Shown here in pieces: positions 25,081 through 33,993 of a stretch of 64,000 nucleotides of DNA (its first letter is position 1; each line of letters opens with the position of its first letter). A program made the translations under genes and the position numbers. The notes under the pieces are model-generated. The model had not been told where the DNA came from. It saw only the letters and a program-made list of their open reading frames with translations, and searched no databases. The stretch comes from Pseudomonas sp. K2I15 (lineage in GTDB: Bacteria; Pseudomonadota; Gammaproteobacteria; Pseudomonadales; Pseudomonadaceae), in NCBI RefSeq assembly GCF_002204795.1, contig NZ_NIXO01000026.1:21324-85323 (forward strand), in the 5' to 3' direction.

Positions 25081-26813
25081 GTGCCCTCTCCACGGGTGAC
25101 GCGCAGCACTTCTTCAAGGGATGTAACACCGGCCACGGCCTGGCGCAGGCCTTCTTCATGCAGGGTGCGCAGGCCACCGCGGCGGGCAGCCTGTTCGAGG
25201 GTCGCGGCGTCGGCCTGTCGCATCAACAAACTGCGCAGCTCTTCATTCATCACCAGCAATTCGGTGATTGCACTGCGGCCGTGGTAACCACCGCCCGGGG
25301 CGTTGGCGCGCGGCCGATAGAGCAGAATCGGGCGCTGGTCGGTGAAGCGGTCCAGGCCATGTTCCTCGATCAACTCCGCCGGCGCTTCGAACGCCTCGCG
25401 GGTAGCCGGGTCGAGGCGGCGCACCAGGCGCTGCGCGAGGATGCCATTGACGGTGGAGGCGATCAGGTAGCTCTCCACGCCCATGTCCAGCAGGCGGGTG
25501 ATACTCGCCGCGGCGCTGTTGGTGTGCAGGGTCGAGAGCACCAGGTGGCCGGTCAGGGATGACTGGATAGCGATGCGGCAGGTTTCGAGGTCGCGGATTT
25601 CACCGATCATGATCACGTCCGGGTCCTGGCGCACGATCGAGCGCAGCGCCCCGGCGAAGTCCAGCCCGATCGCCGGCTTGACCTGGATCTGGTTGATGCC
25701 TTCCAACTGATATTCCACCGGGTCTTCGACGGTGATGATCTTGCGCTCGGCGGTATTGAGCCGCGACAACGCGGTATAGAGCGTGGTGGTTTTACCCGAG
25801 CCGGTAGGCCCGGTCACCAGCAGGATGCCGTGGGGCCGTTCGAGCACTTCAAGAAAGGTTTCCAGGCGTTGGCCGTCGAAGCCAAGGCTCTGGAAATCGA
25901 ACTGCACGGTCTGGCGGTCCAGCAGGCGCATCACCACCGACTCACCAAAGCTGGTGGGCACCGTGGACACGCGCAAATCCAGTTCCTTGCCCTGGATGCG
26001 CAACATGATCCGGCCGTCTTGCGGCAGCCGCCGCTCGGCGATGTCGAGCCGCGCCATGATCTTGACCCGGGAAATCACCGCCGCCGAGGAACTCGACGGC
26101 GGCGCTTCGGCTTCGTGCAGCACGCCGTCGATGCGGTAGCGCACCTTGAGCTGGTTTTCGAAGGGTTCGATATGGATGTCCGAGGCGCGATGCTCCACGG
26201 CGCGTTGCAGGATCAGGTTGACCAGGCGAATCACCGGCGCTTCGGACGCCATATCCTTGAGGTGTTCGATGTCTTCCAGGGCGCCGCCCTGCTCGTCGAG
26301 GTTTTCGATCAGGGTGCCCATGGCGGAACGGCCCTGGCCGTAATAACGCTCGATCAGGGTTTCGACTTCATTGCGCGGCCCGACCGCCAGCCACACCGGC
26401 ACGCCGCAGGCATAAGCCATGGCCTGGAACGGATACAGCAACGCCGGGTTGGCCGCCAGCACGCGCACCCCGCCATGGCTCCAGCCCACGGGCACCACCT
26501 GATAATGGCGCATGAAGCGCTCGGTCAGCGCCGGCAGCGGGTCGAGCAAGGGAGGTGCGGCGTCGGCCAGCAGCAACGGCGCGCCGAGCAAATCGGCCCA
26601 GGCCCGCGCCAGTTCCACTTCGGAGACCAGCCCCAGGCGCGTCAGCAGGCCAAGCAATTCGGTGTCGTCGGATTCCTGGGATAACCGTCGGGCACGCTCC
26701 AGGTCGACGGTTTTCAAACCGGCCTTGCGCATCAGCCACGCGCACACCTGTTCGGCATCCGGAATCTGCATTCGGCAAGCATCGATGGGTAGTGACGGTA
26801 TGGGCTGGGGCAT
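25077..26813 (-). CDS. gspE: Type II secretion ATPase GspE, lacking the tetracysteine zinc motif
   Basis: The 578-residue assembly ATPase has an N-terminal MshEN-like domain (about 20-150), Walker A GPTGSGKTTT (335-344), Asp boxes (VEDPVEY) and a His box (STLHTNSA). The region between LAQRLVRRL and HGRSAITELL (about 460-520), which normally holds a CxxC...CxxC zinc site, has no cysteine here. The zinc-binding subdomain therefore seems lost or changed. The start is the ATG at 26813. A GTG two codons upstream is also possible. It is first of the eleven-gene operon gspE-F-G-H-I-J-K-L-M-(C-like)-D. Confidence 0.9.
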   Translation of the reverse strand: MPQPIPSLPIDACRMQIPDAEQVCAWLMRKAGLKTVDLERARRLSQESDDTELLGLLTRLGLVSEVELARAWADLLGAPLLLADAAPPLLDPLPALTERFMRHYQVVPVGWSHGGVRVLAANPALLYPFQAMAYACGVPVWLAVGPRNEVETLIERYYGQGRSAMGTLIENLDEQGGALEDIEHLKDMASEAPVIRLVNLILQRAVEHRASDIHIEPFENQLKVRYRIDGVLHEAEAPPSSSSAAVISRVKIMARLDIAERRLPQDGRIMLRIQGKELDLRVSTVPTSFGESVVMRLLDRQTVQFDFQSLGFDGQRLETFLEVLERPHGILLVTGPTGSGKTTTLYTALSRLNTAERKIITVEDPVEYQLEGINQIQVKPAIGLDFAGALRSIVRQDPDVIMIGEIRDLETCRIAIQSSLTGHLVLSTLHTNSAAASITRLLDMGVESYLIASTVNGILAQRLVRRLDPATREAFEAPAELIEEHGLDRFTDQRPILLYRPRANAPGGGYHGRSAITELLVMNEELRSLLMRQADAATLEQAARRGGLRTLHEEGLRQAVAGVTSLEEVLRVTRGEGT

Positions 26814-26896
26814 CTGCACAAATCTGAGGGGCTATTTAAAAAACCTGTTCCCGTGGCGCCTGCGGGTGGGGCGTGCGGGAACAGGTACATCCAACC

Positions 26897-27124
26897 TTAG
26901 TTGGAGGTTTTTGGCGCAGTCGCCTGGCTGTTGCTCAGCGGGCGACCGCCCTTGGTGGTTTCGGCCTTCTGCTTCTTCGCCGCCTTGGCGTCGTGGGCCT
27001 GGGTGATCACCGTGGAATCGGCGGCACCGGACTTCGCGTCGGCGTCCGTCGACTCAACGGCCATTGCCGCACCACTTAGTGCAACGCCCAGTACAACACC
27101 AGCACTCAACAGGGAAATCTTCAT
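26897..27124 (-). CDS. Small exported Ala/Lys-rich protein of unknown function
   Basis: A 75-residue protein with a clear Sec signal (MKISLLSAGVVLGVALSGAAMA). A hydrophilic mature part of about 53 residues (VESTDADAKSGAADSTVITQ, then KAAKKQKAETTKGG) follows. GGAG stands 9 bases before ATG 27124. It lies 83 bases upstream of gspE in the same direction and could be co-transcribed with the secretion operon, perhaps as a periplasmic factor or small substrate. That is a guess. No family is recognised. Confidence 0.65.
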   Translation of the reverse strand: MKISLLSAGVVLGVALSGAAMAVESTDADAKSGAADSTVITQAHDAKAAKKQKAETTKGGRPLSNSQATAPKTSN

Positions 27125-27632
27125 CAACTTTCTCCAGATCAAAAACAATCAATCGCCCAGGCGCTGTCCTGACAAGGTCAAGACCCTACACCAAAGCATT
27201 TTGTATTACAGCCCATTTGAGTTATGGCCATTTAGAACTACTGGCAGAAGCCACTAGTTAGCCATGACCGCGCATATTTTCTTAAACCAATCGACTGGTA
27301 GGTTTAATCTAAGTTCACAAACGTAAGAAAATATTTCTTATTTCACGCAAAAATTAGCTTTCGTTTGACATTTTATGGCAAGAATTGACTTAATTACCGT
27401 GTTTTCGCGGTTCAAAATGCCATCTCGTGATATCGCTTAGACACTATTCATAACAATAATTAGTTTAATTATTACACTTTTAAAACTGCGGAATCCGCCC
27501 CGTAATCGCAATTAGCCATCGGCCAAAAGTTGCGACAAAGGCGAACTATTGCCCGTAAAAAAGTGACGAGCGTGCACAACGAAACGCACTTCTCGGCGCC
27601 CAGTTTTCAATAATCAGTTGTCGGAGAGCCCC
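27125..27632. promoter_or_regulatory. AT-rich divergent promoter region between the T2SS locus and the GH3 gene
   Basis: About 500 bases without a gene, visibly AT-rich against its surroundings. It holds two perfect palindromes: TAAGAAA-ATA-TTTCTTA at 27324-27340 and AATAATTA-GTT-TAATTATT at 27455-27473. Both are suitable in size for dimeric regulators or for a nucleoid protein such as MvaT. No promoter hexamers stand out clearly. Confidence 0.45.
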
Positions 27633-30386
27633 ATGAGTAAACGCAAAATGATCGGTGCGCAGTCGGCTTTCGCCCTGCTGGCACTTGCCGTGTCACAGGT
27701 GCATGCAGCCACCAGCCCTGCCCTGGATGAAGCCCGGGTAAGCCGTGCCGAAAAGGCCGCGGACAAGACCTTGGCCAAGATGACCATGGAAGAAAAACTC
27801 GCCTATATCGGCGGCACCGGTGGTTGGGACGTCAAGCCGCTGACCCAGTATGGCGTGCCGCAGATTCATGGTGCCGACGGTGGCGTGGGCGTGCGCTACA
27901 CCAGCGAAGGCAATGACCAGGGCGTGGTGTACCCCTCCGGCCCGAACCTGGCGGCCAGCTGGAACCCGCGCCGCGCCATCGACCTGGGTCGCGCCCTGGG
28001 TTACGACACCGCCAGCGGCGGTTATCAATTCGTCACCGGGCCCGGGGTGAACCTGTACCGCATGCCCTACAGCGGCCGGGCGTTTGAGTACCTGTCCGGT
28101 GAAGACCCGTTCCTTGGCGCCAGCCTGGGGCCGGCGCTGATCAATGGCATCCAGTCGCGCGGGGTATGGGCCAACGCCAAGCATTTCGCCGCCAACGACC
28201 AGGAAAGCAACCGCTTCCACCTCGACGAGACCATCAGCGAACGGGTACTGCGCGAGATGACCCTGCCGCCCTTCGAGTCCGCCTCGAAGAACAGCAAAGT
28301 GGCGATGATGATGTGTTCATTCCAGAAGGTGAACGGCGAGTACGCCTGCGAGAACAAGCACCTGATGCGCGATATCCTGAAGACCGAATGGGGCTATCCG
28401 GGCTTCGTGCAGAGTGACTACAACGCTGTGGTCGACGGTTTGCCGGCGGCACAGGCCGGTACCGATCTGGACATGATGGGCTACCAGATGAACAGCACCG
28501 TGCTCAAGCCGTTCCTCGACAGTGGCGAGCTTGCCAGCGCCACCATCGATGACAAGGTGCGGCGCATCCTCAAGCAGATCTACCTGTACAAATTCGACAG
28601 CAAGGCGCCATTGACCAGCCACAACATGAACAGCGCCACCAGCAACCGCACGGCGCTGAATGCGGCCCGCGAAGGCATCGTGCTGCTGAAAAACCAGAAC
28701 AGCCTGCTGCCCCTGGATGCGAAGAAGGTCAAGCGCATCGCCGTGGTCGGCAACCTGGCCAAGTACGCACCGCCTACCGGATTTGGCAGCGCCAACGTGA
28801 TGGCCACCCACTACATCAGTGAGCTGAGCGGCCTGCAGCAATTGGCGCCGAACGCCAAGGTCGAGTTCATCGACGGGCTGTCCCTGGACCAGACGGCGTC
28901 CAACTGGACCCACACCGACAGCGACGGCAACAGCGTCAAGGGCTTGAAGACCGAGTTCTTCAGCAATACCAACTGGTCCGGCGACCCTGCGGCCACCCGT
29001 ACCGACAACCATGTCGACCTCGACTGGTCCACCGACAGCCTGCCGGTGAATGGCGACACTGCCGCCACGTCGATCCGCTACAGCGGCCAGATCACCCCGA
29101 CCGTCAGCGGCGAACAGGTGTTCAAGGTGCGCGCCGACGGTGCCGTGCGCCTGTACGTCAATGGCCAGAAAGTCCTCGACAACGGCGACGGCAATCCACT
29201 GCCCAACAACAGCATTCCGCCGACGATTCCGGTGTTTGCCAAGGTCAATCTTGAAGCCGGCAAAGCCGTGGATATCAAGCTTGAGTACTCGCGCCGCAAA
29301 GGCTACATCTCGACCATGGGCGGCCTGGTAGGCGTGCAAATGAGCTGGGCCTCGTTGGTGGCGCCCAAGGACCTGGCCCAGTACGACGCCGTACTGGTGG
29401 CCGCAGGCAACAGCAATGAGTACGAAGGTGAAGGCTTCGACCACAGCTTCGACTTGCCGGAGTATCAGAACCTGCTGATCCAGAGCATCGCCAAGGTCAA
29501 CCCGAACACCGTGGTCACCCTGCACGGCGGTACCGGGCTGAAGATGAGCGACTGGATCGACCAGGTGCCGGCGGCGCTGCATGCGTTCTACCCGGGGCAG
29601 AACGGCGGCCAGGCCCTGGCGGAGATTTTGCTGGGCAAGGTCAACCCGTCCGCCAAGCTGCCGATCAGCATCGAACGCAACATTGAAGACAACCCGATCT
29701 ACGCGACTTTCCCGAAATTCGACAATCAGGAAACCCTCACGCAGATGAGCTACAAGGACGACCTGTTCCTGGGTTATCGCGGCTACGAAAAGAAAGGCAT
29801 CAAGCCGCTCTACCCGTTCGGCTATGGCCTGTCGTACACCACCTTCGGCTACAGCAACATCAGCGTGACGCCCGGGGTGGCGGTGGCCGGCGCGCCGATC
29901 AAGGTGTCGTTTGACCTGAGCAACACCGGCAAGGTGGCAGGCGCTGAAGTCGCCGAGCTGTATGTGGGCCAGAACAAACCAAAAGTCGAACGGGCGCTGA
30001 AGGAACTGAAGGGCTACAAAAAGGTGTTCCTCAAGCCCGGCGAGAGCAAGCGCGTCACCATCGAACTCAACGACCGCTCACTGGCTTACTTCGATGTGGC
30101 GAGCAAGCAATGGGTGGTGGACGCTGACAGCTTCAACCTGTCGGTCGGCGCCTCGTCCCAGGACATTCGCCTGAACGCCAAACTGGTCAACCCGTTCCGC
30201 CAGGAACTGTCGACCACCACCAGCAACCCGCTGCCACGTTCGGCACTCAACTCCACGCTGCGTGAGCAGCCAACAGTCAAGACCGGTGGTGTCCTGCAGC
30301 AGAACCAGGGTGACTCCGACACCAGCGACGGTGACGGCTACGACACCTCGGATGACAGCAGCCAGGGCAGTTCGACTGGCAACTGA
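27633..30386 (+). CDS. Secreted GH3 beta-glucosidase with PA14 domain
   Basis: A 917-residue exported glycoside hydrolase family 3 enzyme, probably acting on beta-linked glucosides. The signal peptide ends at SQVHAA. The GH3 N-terminal barrel (about 45-330) carries nucleophile Asp262 in GFVQSDYNAV and the KHFAANDQE motif. The GH3 C-terminal sandwich (about 370-680) is interrupted by a PA14 domain (about 425-560, VFKVRADGAVRLYVNGQKV). A fibronectin-III-like domain (about 755-860) follows. The tail is a Ser/Asp/Gly-rich run ending SSQGSSTGN, unusual for GH3. GGAG precedes ATG 27633. It is divergent from the type II secretion operon and is a likely substrate of it. Confidence 0.85.
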   Translation: MSKRKMIGAQSAFALLALAVSQVHAATSPALDEARVSRAEKAADKTLAKMTMEEKLAYIGGTGGWDVKPLTQYGVPQIHGADGGVGVRYTSEGNDQGVVYPSGPNLAASWNPRRAIDLGRALGYDTASGGYQFVTGPGVNLYRMPYSGRAFEYLSGEDPFLGASLGPALINGIQSRGVWANAKHFAANDQESNRFHLDETISERVLREMTLPPFESASKNSKVAMMMCSFQKVNGEYACENKHLMRDILKTEWGYPGFVQSDYNAVVDGLPAAQAGTDLDMMGYQMNSTVLKPFLDSGELASATIDDKVRRILKQIYLYKFDSKAPLTSHNMNSATSNRTALNAAREGIVLLKNQNSLLPLDAKKVKRIAVVGNLAKYAPPTGFGSANVMATHYISELSGLQQLAPNAKVEFIDGLSLDQTASNWTHTDSDGNSVKGLKTEFFSNTNWSGDPAATRTDNHVDLDWSTDSLPVNGDTAATSIRYSGQITPTVSGEQVFKVRADGAVRLYVNGQKVLDNGDGNPLPNNSIPPTIPVFAKVNLEAGKAVDIKLEYSRRKGYISTMGGLVGVQMSWASLVAPKDLAQYDAVLVAAGNSNEYEGEGFDHSFDLPEYQNLLIQSIAKVNPNTVVTLHGGTGLKMSDWIDQVPAALHAFYPGQNGGQALAEILLGKVNPSAKLPISIERNIEDNPIYATFPKFDNQETLTQMSYKDDLFLGYRGYEKKGIKPLYPFGYGLSYTTFGYSNISVTPGVAVAGAPIKVSFDLSNTGKVAGAEVAELYVGQNKPKVERALKELKGYKKVFLKPGESKRVTIELNDRSLAYFDVASKQWVVDADSFNLSVGASSQDIRLNAKLVNPFRQELSTTTSNPLPRSALNSTLREQPTVKTGGVLQQNQGDSDTSDGDGYDTSDDSSQGSSTGN

Positions 30387-30394
30387 TAAAACCC

Positions 30395-30494
30395 TGTAGG
30401 AGCGAGCTTGCTCGCGAAAAACGCAAAGACACCGCGTTAATCCAGGATGCCCGCGTTATCGTTGACGTCCTTCGCGAGCAAGCTCGCTCCTACA
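30395..30494. repeat. REP doublet (TGTAGGAGCGAGCTTGCTCG type)
   Basis: TGTAGGAGCGAGCTTGCTCG and its complement lie in inverted orientation with a central spacer, filling the gap between two convergent genes. Confidence 0.9.
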
Positions 30495-30495
30495 T

Positions 30496-31122
30496 TCACG
30501 CTCGTATGGCCGCATCGACCCGCGCGATGTAGGTATCGAAACGCGCCACCAGGTCCACCTGAGCAGGAAAGCGCAGCCACTGGATCTGCAAGCCGTCCAT
30601 CATGGCCAGGATCTCTTCCACCAGCCCGGCGATGTCCACATCACCGCGCACCTCACCCATGGCCACAAGGTCTGCAAACTGCCCGTGCAGGCGCCGCTGA
30701 ATGCCCGCATAGCGCTCCTGGAACCAGCCCCAGGCCGGCTGGGTGTCCAGCAGGCTTTCCGCATTCAGAATGGTAAAGGCCCGCACCACGCCCGGCGCAG
30801 TCGCGTTGGAGCGGTTGATCGCCCGCAGGCTCCCCAGCAACCCGGACAATGACTTCTCGGCCCGAACCTCGTCGGCAATCCGTTGATTGACCTCGTCCCG
30901 GCGTTGCAGCACACCCATCAACAACGAAATCTTGCTGGGAAAGTGATGCAGCAGGCCGGCCACCGAGATCCCGACGATCGCCGCCACCTGCGCCATCGAG
31001 GCGCCGCTGTAACCTTCCAGGGAAAACACCTGTAATGCGGCGTCCAGCAATTCTTCCCGGCGTTTTTCACCTTTGGGCGCACGTCGGGATTTGGGCAAGG
31101 TAGCGGGTTGCGTCTCGGTCAT
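30496..31122 (-). CDS. TetR/AcrR-family transcriptional regulator
   Basis: A 208-residue repressor-type protein. The N-terminal TetR helix-turn-helix is at about 20-66 (LLDAALQVFSLEGYSGASMA, then VGISVAGLLHHFPSK), followed by an all-helical ligand-binding domain. AAAGGACC precedes ATG 31122. An upstream in-frame start is not favoured. It is convergent with the GH3 gene and lies downstream of the siderophore uptake operon on the same strand. Its targets are unknown and may be either neighbour. Confidence 0.8.
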   Translation of the reverse strand: MTETQPATLPKSRRAPKGEKRREELLDAALQVFSLEGYSGASMAQVAAIVGISVAGLLHHFPSKISLLMGVLQRRDEVNQRIADEVRAEKSLSGLLGSLRAINRSNATAPGVVRAFTILNAESLLDTQPAWGWFQERYAGIQRRLHGQFADLVAMGEVRGDVDIAGLVEEILAMMDGLQIQWLRFPAQVDLVARFDTYIARVDAAIRA

Positions 31123-31240
31123 TGGAAGGTCCTTTGGGCAGGTCTGCACCGTATCCAAAATGGCCAGGAGCCGCAAATAAACCTCAGGCGCTCTCGCGCT
31201 CGATCAAGCGGCACGCCAACGCGCAAGACGCGGTGTGGCA

Positions 31241-32032
31241 TCAGGAGTGACTGCGGGTGCTTTTTTCCACCAGGCACATCGGCGTACCCGCCACCGGTTC
31301 GCGCATGATCTGCACCTGCACATCGAACACCTCGTGCATCAGCCCGGCGCTCATCACCACCTGCGGCGTGCCATCCGCCACCAGCTTGCCGCCCCGCATC
31401 ACGGCAAGGTGGTCGGCGTAGCGGCAGGCCTGGTTGATATCGTGCAACACGGTGATCACGGTTTTGCCTTCAGCGGCCAATTCGCGCATCAAATCCATCA
31501 GTTCAACCTGGTGGCTGATGTCGAGGTACGTGGTGGGCTCGTCCAGCAACACCACGGGGGCATTCTGCGCCAGCACCATCGCCAGCCAGGCGCGTTGGCG
31601 TTGGCCACCGGACAGGTCCGCCAGGGCACGCTCGGCAAGGGTGTCCAGTTCCAGGCGTTGCATGGCCTGCGCGACGTGGGACTGATCGCTGCCGCTCAGG
31701 CGTCCCCACAATGAGTTGTGCGGGCTGCGGCCATAGGCGACCAGTTGGCGCACGCTGACGCCTTCCGGCACCGGTAGCACCTGGGGCAGAAATGCAATGT
31801 GGCGCGCCAACTCGCGTGCAGACAAGGTGTGGTAGGACTGGCCATCAAGCACCAATTCGCCGCGGGTCGGCTTGAGGATCCGCGCGAAAGCCTTCAGCAA
31901 CGTCGACTTGCCACAACCGTTGGGGCCGATCAGGGCGGTGACGCGACCGGGAGGTGGCGCGAAGGACAAGCCTTCCACAATGCGCGTCGTGCCATAACCA
32001 ACATCGAGCTGGCGTGCGTAAAGAGTGCTCAT
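31241..32032 (-). CDS. FecE/FepC-type iron-siderophore ABC transporter ATPase
   Basis: The 263-residue ATPase has Walker A GPNGCGKSTL (about 35-44), the signature LSGGQRQRAWLAMVLAQ and Walker B VVLLDEPTTYLD, which is typical of the FecCD-associated class. ATG 32032 stands 4 bases after the stop of the second permease gene, so it closes a receptor-binding protein-permease-permease-ATPase operon. It powers ferric-siderophore passage through the inner membrane. Confidence 0.9.
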   Translation of the reverse strand: MSTLYARQLDVGYGTTRIVEGLSFAPPPGRVTALIGPNGCGKSTLLKAFARILKPTRGELVLDGQSYHTLSARELARHIAFLPQVLPVPEGVSVRQLVAYGRSPHNSLWGRLSGSDQSHVAQAMQRLELDTLAERALADLSGGQRQRAWLAMVLAQNAPVVLLDEPTTYLDISHQVELMDLMRELAAEGKTVITVLHDINQACRYADHLAVMRGGKLVADGTPQVVMSAGLMHEVFDVQVQIMREPVAGTPMCLVEKSTRSHS

Positions 32033-32036
32033 GTCA

Positions 32037-33005
32037 TCAGCCTTTGAACCGTGCCAGCAACCAAAGAAAATACGGTGCGCCAATCACCGCTGTGAGGATC
32101 CCCGCCGGGATTTCGCTGGGCGCGATCAGCGTGCGCCCCAGCGTGTCGGCCAGCACCAGCAGCAGCGCACCGATCAGCATCGAGGCCGGTAACAGCTGCT
32201 GATGATGCCCGCCCACCAGGCGCCGTGCCATGTGCGGTGCCACCAGGCCGATAAAGCCGATCGGCCCGATCACGCCAACGCCCAGGCTGGTCAGCAACAC
32301 CGCACACGCCATCGCCAGCCAGCGCGTGCGGCCCAGTGCGGTGCCCAGGCTGTGCGCGGCCTCATCGCCGAGGGCAATCAGGTTCAGCGGTTTGGCCAGG
32401 CACATTCCCAAGGGGATCAGCACCAGGAACGGCAGCACCAGCACCACGTGGTGCCAGTTACGGCTCCACAGGCTGCCGGTCAGCGCGAGCAGCGCCGTGT
32501 TGATATCCAGTGGATGGGACAGGATCAGAAATTCAGTAACGCTGGAAAGGGTCACCGCAATAGCCACCCCGGACAGGGCAAAACGCACCCCGGAAAAACT
32601 CACCCCGGTGTTGTACAGCGCCAGCAGCAATGCGCCACCGGCACCGCCCAGGCAGGCTACCAGCGGCAACCACACAATCGGCAACTGCGGCCAGGCGATG
32701 ATCGCCACGGTCAGCGCCAGCCCAGCCCCCTGGGTGACACCCAGAATCTCCGGCGACGCCAGCGGGTTGCGAATCACGCCCTGCACGATCGCCCCGGCCA
32801 GGCCGAACGCACAGCCGGCGAGTATCGCGATCAGGCTGCGCGGCAGGCGATGGTTCCACACCTCAAAATCCAGGGCGTCATGGGCCAACAGACGGGCCAA
32901 CACTGTTTCCGGCTTGAGCCACAAGGTGCCGGCGCTGAGGCTGACAAAGGTTGCCAGCAGCAACAGGCCCACCAACAGCCACACACGCATTCGCGGCCGG
33001 GTCAT
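32037..33005 (-). CDS. FecCD-family iron-siderophore permease (second)
   Basis: A 322-residue integral membrane protein with about 9-10 helices and the family motifs GLAGAIVQGVIRNPLASPEILGV-like (coupling region) and GPIGFIGLVAPHMAR. The open frame extends far upstream, but that part is a shadow of the preceding permease. ATG 33005 overlaps the first permease's TGA (ATGA). It pairs with the other permease as a heterodimer. Confidence 0.88.
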   Translation of the reverse strand: MTRPRMRVWLLVGLLLLATFVSLSAGTLWLKPETVLARLLAHDALDFEVWNHRLPRSLIAILAGCAFGLAGAIVQGVIRNPLASPEILGVTQGAGLALTVAIIAWPQLPIVWLPLVACLGGAGGALLLALYNTGVSFSGVRFALSGVAIAVTLSSVTEFLILSHPLDINTALLALTGSLWSRNWHHVVLVLPFLVLIPLGMCLAKPLNLIALGDEAAHSLGTALGRTRWLAMACAVLLTSLGVGVIGPIGFIGLVAPHMARRLVGGHHQQLLPASMLIGALLLVLADTLGRTLIAPSEIPAGILTAVIGAPYFLWLLARFKG

Positions 33006-33991
33006 AAGGTGCGCCTGGCGAGGAACAGAAAGAACGGTGCGCCAATCAGTGCGGTGACTACACCGGCGGGCGTCTCCACGGGAAAGGCCACCGCGCGACT
33101 CAGCAGATCCGCCCCGAGCACGATCACCGCCCCCAACGCCGCGCTCAGCGGAATCAGCCAGCGATAGTCGTTGCCCAGGAACTGGCGCACGATATTCGGC
33201 GCAATCAGCCCGACAAAACCGATGGGGCCCACCGCGCAGACACTGGCGCCCACCAGCAGCAGGCTGGCGATAAAGACTTGAAGGCGCAGGCTGGCAATAC
33301 CGACGCCCAACGAGCGTGCAGCGTCTTCGCCCAGGTTGATCAGGTTCAAACGCGGCGCGCACCACAGCGCCCACAGCCCGCCGATCAACGTACAGGGCCA
33401 GAGCAATTGCACCTGCGCCGCGCCCACGTTGGCCAACGAACCGGCCAGCCAATTCAGCACGCTCTGCGCTTGCGCTTCGACCAGGATCACCGTGAGGCGC
33501 GTCAACGCGGCGCATAACGCAGCCACCGCGACACCGGCCAGCACCAGCCGGCCCTGGGCCGTGGTCGCAGACCAGGCGCCGCCCAGGCTGAACACCGTGA
33601 CCCAGGCCAGGGCGCCGCCCACACAGGTCATCAGCAATGCACCACCGGCAAACGGCGGCGCCACCAGGCCGGTGGAAAACAACGCCAGCCCCAAGGCCGC
33701 CCCGGCTGTTACGCCGAACAACGAAGGCGATGCCAGGCGATTGCGCGTGATGCCTTGCATCAACGCACCCGCCAGGCCCAGGCAAGCGCCCACTAATGCG
33801 GCGCAAAGGGCACGCGGAACACGCAACTGCGCGACGATATAGGCCATGTTGCCGCCTGCTTGCCCTTGATGAACCAAACCATTCCACGCATCCGCCTGGC
33901 TGATTGCAAACGGCGACCAGCTATACAACGAAAGCCAGAACAACCCGGCGCCAAGCAGCACAATGCACGCCGTCGCGATCCCGCGCGGCAC
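33002..33991 (-). CDS. FecCD-family iron-siderophore permease (first)
   Basis: A 329-residue membrane protein with the FecCD motifs GACLGLAGALMQGITRNRLA and GPIGFVGLIAPNIVRQ and about 9-10 helices. The start is a GTG at 33991, only two bases after the stop of the binding-protein gene. The Shine-Dalgarno sequence is weak, so translation is probably coupled. It forms the transmembrane channel with the second permease. Confidence 0.88.
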   Translation of the reverse strand: MPRGIATACIVLLGAGLFWLSLYSWSPFAISQADAWNGLVHQGQAGGNMAYIVAQLRVPRALCAALVGACLGLAGALMQGITRNRLASPSLFGVTAGAALGLALFSTGLVAPPFAGGALLMTCVGGALAWVTVFSLGGAWSATTAQGRLVLAGVAVAALCAALTRLTVILVEAQAQSVLNWLAGSLANVGAAQVQLLWPCTLIGGLWALWCAPRLNLINLGEDAARSLGVGIASLRLQVFIASLLLVGASVCAVGPIGFVGLIAPNIVRQFLGNDYRWLIPLSAALGAVIVLGADLLSRAVAFPVETPAGVVTALIGAPFFLFLARRTL

Positions 33992-33993
33992 GT

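Noticed and set aside
28317..29582. A 421-codon minus-strand frame inside the GH3 gene
   Set aside because: It lies antisense to a clearly real gene with conserved GH3 and PA14 motifs. Its translation is rich in His, Gln, Val and Ala, as expected from the complement of high-GC codons.
32037..33887. A 616-codon frame that would extend the second permease by nearly 300 residues
   Set aside because: The upstream part is arginine/glycine-rich shadow sequence of the first permease. The ATGA overlap at 33002-33005 gives a normal start.
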